Shown: one piece after another, positions 56,567 through 64,000 of the stretch
Layout: every line of letters begins with the position of its first letter
Numbering within the stretch: the first letter of the stretch is position 1
Assembly (NCBI GenBank): GCA_039545355.1
Contig: BCJJ01000020.1
Location: 186,001 to 250,000, forward strand
Source of the DNA: Trichosporon coremiiforme
Lineage: Eukaryota; Basidiomycota; Tremellomycetes; Trichosporonales; Trichosporonaceae
DNA: 64,000 nucleotides
Direction: 5' to 3'
Translations under genes and position numbers: made by a program
The notes under the pieces: model-generated
Database searches by the model: none
Told to the model about the DNA's origin: nothing
Seen by the model: the letters and a program-made list of their open reading frames with translations, nothing else

Positions 56567-58722
56567 AAGGACGATCTCGACTCCGGAGAGAGAAGAAGAA
56601 CGAAGTGTATGAGGGACATCAGAAGAAACATTAAAATATATCACTAGTCCAACCCGACCTAATCGACGCTCGCAAGAGCTGATTGTGTTTTGCTATCCTC
56701 GACTTGGTAGCATCCTCGGCGCTCATCAGGCTGTTCTCTTTCTTGATCCTCTGTAAGTGTGACGTAAAAGATCTATGTTGTTCAGAGAGGTACGGAGTGC
56801 GGCAAGGCTGCTTCTCGCTCCTTCACCCCTTTGTTCACGAACCCCCTCCACTGCGCTTGCCTCTTGGCAGCGCGTGGGCACTTGTGGTGTCGCACCACTG
56901 TGGCTTTTGCCATCGGCCGAATCAATGGAACCTCGAGCCAAGCAGGACCGCTGTTACCGTAGCCGACCTCCAGTCTCCGCAGCACACCCGCTCGCCTTCG
57001 AGGCTTGAGCCGTGAGCGCGTGAGCGGGGTTGAGAGCTTACAGCGCTTCGAGCTAGCTCGACGTCTTCAGCGATTCACGTCGTGACGGAAGACACGGTGA
57101 GCGCCCCGAGAGCACACGCCTCCAGGGACGGCCAGCCGAGTTGGCCAGTGGACGAAGGCGGCGAGGGACAAAGAGTCACCTACCGCGACGTCGTCCGATC
57201 TAGCAACTGTGATCAGTCGCACGAATACAGCCGAACACGCCTGCATAAGTCGACGTTTATCCAACATCGCCAGGGTTGGACAGCCCCTCCCACAGCGGGA
57301 GCCGCTGCAGTGACTATTTCCATAGACAAACCCAGTATAGATAGACCAAAAACGGCCCACTTGTAGCTAGTTATACATGCAAATTCGGCAGTACGCCCCG
57401 AGACAGACTACCTTGCTGCATTCTGTCTGCTTCACTAACTTGCGAGCTTCGTGAGAAGAGGAGTTTCGGCCCACATCCCCGGCGCCTCGGCGTTACGGTA
57501 CGTCAATCTGATAAGATTACTGTGTTAACACCGTCTCAACCCGGCCGAAGCGTCTCGAAGGAGCGAGCCGGGCGCGTGGCTGCGCACTACGCAAGAGGCG
57601 TGCATGGGGGCGAGGCGGGGGGGCAGTGCTTGGCGTTGAGTCGGGCCTGGTCGCGTCATGACTGCGAAGGTCGCCATCATGCAGTGCGCAAGGGTTTGGC
57701 GTAGGGAGCGCAGGGAGGGAGGGTCGGCGTCAGGGCCGATCAACTGTGGCTCAAGAAAAGAGGAGGTGGGGGAGCGACAGTAAAGGAGGGTCAGGAAGGT
57801 CCATGACCCCTACATGCGATTGCGATCCATGCGATGCATGCGCAGCCGGCGACCTCGGCGACATTGCATGCGCGTGGGCACGCTGAACGTGGGTGATAGT
57901 TCTGCCGTATAGTTGGCCGGTTGTTCAACGGCCCGGTCGTCGATCATGACTTAGTTTCTGCAACCCAACCGTGCCCAGAGCTGTACTTCCACAGTCAATT
58001 CCTGGTAAAGCTGCATTGTGTGGACATGTGAAGTCGACCGCGTACAGCTGCACACTGCACCGCCCTAACCACTCGAGAACCTCTCCACGCGCAGGTAGCG
58101 AAGGCCATTTGCATCATATGCACTGTCAACGCGGAGAGCACAACCTGGCTCTGGCCAGTCCTGGTTCGGTGAGGTCCGGATGCGGTTACGTAAAAATACT
58201 CCGACAGCAGGATTAACCTGCCACCCCAACCGTTCAGTTTGAGGCACCCGCCAGAGCCACATTGCGGACATACTGCACCGAACTCTCGAATCAACTTCAG
58301 ACTTTGTCTGGACAGTTGACATAGCCTGTAGCCTGTCTAGCACGAAAGTCGCTCGAACAAACATGGCATGGTAGTAGTGGAGCATTGCATCTGCGTGCAT
58401 GGCTTCGTGTCATAGACGACGCGCACACAGAACGCCGCACTGTCACACCGAAGCGCATTACGGCGCTCTACATTGACCGCACCCACAAGAGCGCAGGCGT
58501 CGGCGTGCCAGGACCATTGCTCCGAAATCGCTCTCAAGGCTCTGGGGGTCTTGTCTGCTGCAAACTATTGATCACCTGCGAGCGTTGACGCCGCAAAAGA
58601 CAACCACATCGAGATCGACGCGACTCGGGTGACCGTGTCAGCGAACGGCTGTTCTTCACGTCGGAACTCCATTGGTATCCGGAACTCCTGGAGAGCGTTA
58701 GCAAGTCCTCGACGCGGTCAAT

Positions 58723-59595
58723 GTGGCGCTCAAAGCGCTCACCTGGGCTGGAGCAGGGCCGCGGCCTCCGCCGCCGCCCAATTGGCCCTCCGGTACCGCT
58801 GGTACTAGATTCTGGGACCGCGTAACGAGCGTAACGACAAAGAAACCCGCGGGCGTCAAGTTCCATGGCTTGGACGACAAGGAGATCACGAAGTGGCTGG
58901 CCGCCCCAGTCCAGCTATCCAGGTCCATCCAGCTCCAGGCCCACCACCACGGAAGCGAAGCTCAGCGCAGCTTTCGGCGCCGCGCCTGGTGCAAAATCTC
59001 GACGTTGCTCCGCAACGCCTACCGCTCGCTCCCCCCAGCGGCCAGTGAGGTAACTTCATCAGGGGCTCCGTCGACATCATCTCCTTCCACCTCAGGCTCT
59101 GCGGTCACCCCGGGGCCGCGGGAGCACCAACTTCCAACGTCAAGCCAGGAGCGCGGCCGTCGGCGCTGCTTGGCGCCGCTCGCGCCTCGGCAACGCGCTC
59201 CAACGCCAACGCGCGCTCCGGAGTTTCGGAGTCCGCAACCCTCGGCGCTACCCGTAACTCCGCGTCACACAAACCAACCAAAGCGCTCCGACGCAAGCAA
59301 AGCGGACAAGTCGGAGGCTCACTTTAACGCGGTTGACGATAAGAAATTGGACGACACGCCGCTATTAAACCGTACCGTAGGAATCTGTACATGTCAGAGA
59401 GTCCGATACAAGACAACCCCGCTTGTCATGTGTTGCTTCGCCTCAGCAGTGACTTGTAAGTGTGGGCATCCGCGCCAAAAGCTGGGCTCGATTGCGTCAG
59501 AAAGCGAGATGCATGAGTTGCACCAGGCGTTGGCGAGAAGCGGGTATAACTGTGACCTGATCACGGGGCCGCCGTTGGTCCGGAGTCGTGGGTGA
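58723..59595 (+). CDS. doubtful hypothetical protein
   Basis: An unspliced frame of 290 codons. The first 90 codons have mixed composition (RFWDRVTSVTTKKPAGVKFH), the middle is Ser/Pro/Thr/Arg-rich, and the last 60 look more protein-like, with several cysteines (ICTCQRVRYK, MCCFASAVTCKCGHPRQK). I recognise no domain. In DNA this GC-rich a frame of this length can arise by chance, and no intron or conserved neighbour supports it. Confidence 0.22.
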   Translation: MALKALTWAGAGPRPPPPPNWPSGTAGTRFWDRVTSVTTKKPAGVKFHGLDDKEITKWLAAPVQLSRSIQLQAHHHGSEAQRSFRRRAWCKISTLLRNAYRSLPPAASEVTSSGAPSTSSPSTSGSAVTPGPREHQLPTSSQERGRRRCLAPLAPRQRAPTPTRAPEFRSPQPSALPVTPRHTNQPKRSDASKADKSEAHFNAVDDKKLDDTPLLNRTVGICTCQRVRYKTTPLVMCCFASAVTCKCGHPRQKLGSIASESEMHELHQALARSGYNCDLITGPPLVRSRG

Positions 59596-59863
59596 CTGGA
59601 GAAACTGCCTGCGGTGGCGCGGCCGAAGAGAAATAACGCGGCGCTGCCAGTGATGTGTGACGCGTAGGACGACATAGTGCCAGCCAAATGGCAAGTGGCC
59701 CCGACCATAGCATTGGTGGTCAGGTGGTAATTACGTAATAGCCTCTGCACCACGATATAGCCAATGCCCACCCAAGGTGGCAACGCATCCCTGCTGTCTG
59801 GACGGTTTAGGGGTCTGGCCTGCTTAGCACAGTGGCAGTGCGTTCCTCTCGTACACACTCAGC

Positions 59864-59936
59864 GCTTACGTAATCATACGGTTACCTAAGCAAGTCTGGA
59901 AAGGAAAGGTCAACGGTTCAATCCCGTTAGTAGGCA
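59864..59936 (+). pseudogene. tRNA-like element with intact T arm
   Basis: The T arm AACGG-TTCAATC-CCGTT is perfect and is followed by AGTAGGC plus A. GCTTACG exactly 73 nt upstream pairs with AGTAGGC at six of seven positions. The interior does not form an anticodon arm. Either a decayed tRNA or a tRNA-derived sequence. No T-run follows. Confidence 0.3.
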
Positions 59937-61499
59937 TCATTGGAAATTCCTTTTTTCGCTTTTTTCCGACAATGTTTGTGCTTTGATGTTTACTGGAGAT
60001 TGCTTTTGCCAAACAATAGAGACGTGTGCAGGAAATCGCAAAAATGGCCAAGGTGTACAGGACGGTGGAATTGGCGGGTGCACAGTGGAGGTGTGGCGAT
60101 CATGTTTCGGTGGCAGTTGCGCGCATTCTCTGGGCGCAGTGTTCCACCTGCAGATGCAAAGTCCATCACACGAGTCACACTGAAGTCTCGAGTTTACATT
60201 ACTCTCACCGTCCTCTTCTCAGTTCCGTTGCGTCGTTTGAAAGACTCATTGGCGTCTGACTTCCCGACTAGTAATTGTAAGTGTGGCGGGCAGCCTTGCT
60301 GAGGTAGTGTCGAGCGGGGCCGGCGTTGCCCCTCTCTGTAAGGCTGACGATGCGCCGCATCGGAAGCATGGGGCTTCAACACAGTGGGTTGCCTCGGCTG
60401 TCCTGGAACTGACGACAGGGCCGTTCTTGGGGAGCTGTAAACTGGGAGAAGGGAGCGCTGGTGAGCTCGCCGGGCACGACAAGAGCTGGCACCGGATACC
60501 GCGGTCTTGTCGGGGCTCACGTAACGGCTTTGCAGTCTGCTACGGGTAAGACGGATGGATCGCGCTTCATGGAAGGACGTCCGCATCCGCGTGGCAGATA
60601 GGCGCGCGGTGGCCCCAAACAACGAGTTCTCAAGGGCGGGTGACGGGGGTGAGATCACCTCTTCAGATTGTGAGCTGACTTCACGGTCGTGAAACGTCGA
60701 GTCCGTAGGCATCGCGACCGAGAAGGAAGCATTGCGTGAAATAGCACGGAAGCAAGACTACGCCGCGCGGTGTCGCCGGAACTACTGATTATCAGCCACG
60801 CTGACGAGCCTCTGTTTCGCATGGCACTCACCCGCGTCGAACGCCCCAAGAATCTTCAAAGCCCATGGCATCGCCAACCAAGACTGTGAGCAATGTAGTG
60901 TCGGCATCGGACAGAGTGACTGAACGGTTGGCAGTGATTCAGCAAGGGAGAAACGTGCCCGTGAAGGAACTGACGTACACGGTGGCCGCAGCGTCTCACG
61001 CAGTCCTCGTCCATCGGCCAAGTGCAGGTGGCTGACTTCATTCGATGCCTGTACACCTCGCTCAAGGTAATATTCGTTGTCACACACGCACCGCCTGTCA
61101 GTGGCACTGGGCACTGGCTCATGGCCACTCTGGGAATCGCAACTCGTGATAGCCCGCGAGGGCGGCGCAAGGGATCTCATCGGCCACAGTCTTCCCTCCA
61201 CCGCAGCCAAGCTCTTACAGGCCGCACCGACAGCACGGAGGCGTCGTAGAGCGACAAGCAGTAACAACACCGCAAGTGTCGGGCGCCTCGCGGCACCACT
61301 CCTCAGTGTCTCCGGCTCAGCCTCACCTCGCAGGGAAAGGCCTGGCCACCCTTCCTTACCCCTCCAATCCTGGACGTCCATTCAGCCGCGTAAAAGTACT
61401 GAACACGGCTGCCCAGACGCCCGACACCACATCGTCACTCGAAATTACCGGTAACCCCTCATCAACAGGGTGCAACAACCAACCCCAGCAATCAGCTGG

Positions 61500-61583
61500 G
61501 GGCGTCTAGCTCAGTTGGTAGAGCGCGTCATTAGCATCTCGCTAGCATTGACGAGGTCTTTGGTTCGATTCCTAAGTCGTCCA
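61500..61583 (+). tRNA. tRNA-Ala(AGC) with a short intron
   Basis: Begins GGGCGTC TAGCTCAGTTGG and ends GTCGTCCA. The A box TAGCTCAGTTGG and B box GGTTCGATTCC are canonical. The anticodon stem CGTCA/TGACG encloses TTAGCA, giving anticodon AGC, followed by an 11-nt intron after position 37. The acceptor stem has one T-T mismatch and the T stem one T-T mismatch. TTTTT follows seven bases downstream. Confidence 0.88.
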
Positions 61584-62703
61584 GCATCCCTTTTTGCGGT
61601 CCCTGCGCATGTTTTACAGCTTTTTGGAGCGATGTGGAAGCGCGGGAGACGAAGAAATCGTCAAGAAACGACGTTGTCAGCCGGAGTGGCAATGGGTTGA
61701 TGTTTTGTGTGATTGTTGGGGCGCAGTGCAACTAGCATCTCACCCGCGTTGTTGTGCTGGTGGCCTAGGCGCAGGCAGATGCTGACACCAGATTCGTGCC
61801 TTCTGCGCTGCCGAAACGCGGCAGGCTGCTGATTCCAGCACCTGACATTGCCGCATCGGCCGCACAATCACCTCACCGAACCGCTCGTCTGAAATTCGTT
61901 ACTGATGCTTTTCCAACACCGTTCATCGCGTCCTGGGCGTTGCGTCGACACGAGGAGCGTCGTCGCGCTCGTCACGGGTGATGAGTGGCCAGGAAAGCTT
62001 GGCCAGAGCGCTTGGCCGGCTCGGGGCATCGGGGACTCCAGACCCGAAAGAGCTGCCCACCTGCGGATGAGGTCACATCTGTCCCCGAAATGTACACCCG
62101 CGATCCGGCTCTTGGCGACTTGAGTTGCGGAAACGAAGGAGCAATTGAGGAGGTTATCTGGATACTGCAACGCATACCGTAACCGAAAGGGCCGAGGTAG
62201 ATTTCAACCTACAGTACTGGCTTGTTAACCCTTGACGGCCCTCTAACACCCGCCGAAGCCACCAGCAGCCTTGTCATCGTCATCCTAACATCAGTCATGC
62301 AGCTCAAAGTTGCGAGTTCATGCTGAAGTTGTAACGAGGACCTCAACGGTCATGCCCCGTAACGAGCGTTATCACCTCGTTACGGGCCATCTGTCGGCAG
62401 GACCCGTAACGTGGCCGACTTTCCCTGAATTTCACAGGGATGGAAGGTGGCATCTAGCCTAGACGCAGATGTTGGATGTAATAATCGCGGTAAGCGCGCG
62501 CAAGATCCGGATTTCCTCGCATCGAGCTGCTTCGCTACTTTCTCTGTCGTGCGGGATTCCGGGATGCCGGATCGGCGCCAGCTCGGGACGCCGAGCGGCT
62601 GGAACAGTTCATATACGCTGCCCTGGGGGAGTCATGTTCGGTCCTTGACTTTTCTTCCATCACACACATTCTCACGTTCCAAGAGTTCGACAAGCTAGAG
62701 ACC
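61584..62703. other. intergenic, promoter side of the transporter gene
   Basis: No gene seen. The notable element is the CCCGTAACGAG palindrome at 62356-62386, listed separately, about 320 bp upstream of the transporter start codon. Confidence 0.5.
62356..62386. promoter_or_regulatory. 11-bp perfect inverted repeat with an extra half-site
   Basis: CCCGTAACGAG (62356-62366) and its exact complement CTCGTTACGGG (62376-62386) are separated by nine bases. A third CCCGTAACG lies at 62403-62411. This arrangement resembles a dimeric regulator binding site and lies upstream of the transporter gene. No factor can be named. It could also form a hairpin. Confidence 0.45.
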
Positions 62704-64000
62704 ATGGCCAACGTCGAAATCTCCGCACCGCGGAGCACGATCGCGCGTCGCCCGTCCCACTCGGCTGTTCCGCCGCCGCGTGAAGTACGCTCCGTCTACA
62801 TCCCCTACCGGGGGGACAAGGATGTGGCGTCGCCGCTCCCCTCGCTCCCGCCCAGCGCTTACCCGAGCACGACAAACATGGCCGATCTGAAGGACGAGTA
62901 CGCGCACGAGGAGGAGCGTGTAGGCACACCGCCATGCCCCTCCCCCGAGATCTCCCGCAACAGCTCCATGGCGCAGTTCGACCTCGATGAGGCAGGTGGA
63001 CGCGAGTTGCCTTCCCTCCCTCCCGTTGACCGCGGAGCCAAGGCGTACTCCTTCCTGGCGGCCGCGACGCTGGTCGAGACGGTCGTCTGGGGCCTGCCCT
63101 TTTCCGCAGGTGTGCTGCACGAGTACTGGATGTCGCACATGTTTCCCGATAACGACTCGACGCTCACCATGGCCGCGACGCTGCAGACGTCGCTGATGTA
63201 CATGAGCGCGGCATTCCTGGGCCCGTAAGTCACCCTGTCAGATCCCCGCTAACGTCACAGCATGTTTACAGCTATCCCCCAATGGTCAAAGCCGCTGCAG
63301 TGGGTCGGTCTCCTCGTTGCTACCGCATCTTTGATCGCGAGCGCCTTCGTCTCCCAGGCCTGGCACCTGATCGTGACCATCGGCATCTTCTACCCCTTCG
63401 CCGGCGCGCTGTACCTCCCCTGCGCGACCCTGGTATACGAGTGGTTCCAAGAACGCCGCGGCATGGCGACCGGAATCCAGATGAGCGGCACCGGCGTCGG
63501 CGGCGTCGTGTACCCTCTCGTCGTTTCTGCCCTGCTCTCTAGGTTCGGGTACAAGGCGACTATGATCTCGCTTGGTCTCGGTTTCTTTGCGCTGAACGCT
63601 GGCGCGCTCATGTTCATCCGCCGCCGCATTCCGCTCGGTAAGGGCGGCGCGAGGAGGAACAGGCCCAAGGTCGACTACTCGTTCCTCAAGCACCCCGCCG
63701 TCTGGATAGGCATGGCCGTCATTATGTGCACTTGCATGGGCAACTTTATCCCGTCGCTTTGGATCCCGACCTTTGCGGACGTCGTGCACTCCCGCAAACC
63801 GAATGGTACTGCGCTGGTGGCCATCATGAACGCGGCCTCCGTGCCCGGTAACGCCGTGATGGGATACATCTCGGACAGGTACCCGAGCCGCTATGTCGTT
63901 CCTGCGTCGTGCACAACGGCCGCCGTCGCCTGCCTGCTTCTCTGGGGCTTTAGCGCTGGTGTCTCCGCCGAGGGATGCCTCACAGCCTTCGCCGTCGTGT
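62704..64000 (+). CDS. major facilitator transporter, monocarboxylate-transporter-like (partial, cut by window end)
   Basis: Exon one is 62704-63224 and exon two runs from 63261 past the window edge; the intron ends GCTAACGTCACAG. A soluble N-terminus of about 115 residues, rich in Pro/Ser, precedes the first helix (AYSFLAAATLVETVVWGLPF). Further helices are visible: MYMSAAFLGPMFTAIPQW, WVGLLVATASLIASAFVS, LIVTIGIFYPFAGALYLPCA, then VYEWFQERRGMATGIQMSGT, a loop and helix typical of the fungal MCH/monocarboxylate porter branch. AVIMCTCMGNFIPSLWIPTF begins the second half. Substrate is unknown; the branch includes transporters of monocarboxylates and riboflavin. Confidence 0.88.

Larger units (their letters stand above)
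56567..61499. other. 4.9-kb gene-poor region
   Basis: No gene I would assert. It holds one 290-codon frame of doubtful status (58723-59595) and a tRNA-like element (59864-59936), both listed separately, and a TTGTAAGTGTGG donor-like word that occurs twice (59457 and 60277). Nothing else recognised. Confidence 0.45.

Noticed and set aside
59700..59830. Possible 5S rRNA fragment (CGACCATAGC and CATCCCTGCTGT words)
   Set aside because: Only two short words resemble 5S ends; the helices between them cannot be traced.

Overview
The window looks like nuclear DNA of a GC-rich basidiomycete yeast, most probably a tremellomycete of the Trichosporonales type (inference; no rDNA or other marker is present). 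Genes are dense and on both strands. Most have several short introns (about 32-150 nt) with GT(A/G)AG donors and a CTGAC or CTAAC branch point a few bases before the AG. The tRNA genes carry very short introns. A bZIP gene has the Ire1-type intron hairpin known from HAC1/XBP1/Cryptococcus HXL1. Exon chains below were joined by hand; each multi-exon chain that lies wholly inside the window sums to a multiple of three.

Layout. 0-12.6 kb: MATH-BTB protein (-), unrecognised 149-aa protein (-), wax-synthase-like membrane protein (+), ALDH7-type aldehyde dehydrogenase (-), Sld3-like replication factor (+), VanZ-like membrane protein (-). 12.6-19 kb: a 6.4-kb tract with no convincing protein gene but several local repeats, including three G-tract plus UUCG-hairpin modules. 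19-27.4 kb: Ist3/RBMX2-type splicing factor (-), ankyrin-PH-ORD oxysterol-binding protein (-), Nar1 Fe-S assembly factor (+). 27.9-32.6 kb: five tandem copies of an F-box-like family on the minus strand, one intact and four broken or truncated. 33.7-34.5 kb: tRNA-Gly(GCC) and tRNA-Val(AAC). 35.6-47 kb: a 985-aa coiled-coil protein (+), a mitochondrial L20-type ribosomal protein (-), INO80 ATPase (+). 47-51.8 kb: gene-poor. 51.8-56.6 kb: mannose-6-phosphate isomerase (-) and the HAC1/HXL1-type bZIP factor (+). 56.6-62.7 kb: gene-poor, with tRNA-Ala(AGC) and a palindrome near its right end. 62.7-64 kb: start of a major facilitator transporter (+), cut by the window edge.

Most genes are unrelated housekeeping functions (chromatin remodelling, replication, splicing, sterol transport, Fe-S assembly, mannose supply, lysine catabolism) and do not form a pathway cluster. 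The most rewarding items are the unconventional intron in the bZIP gene, the decaying F-box-like array, and the structured repeats in the 12.6-19 kb tract.
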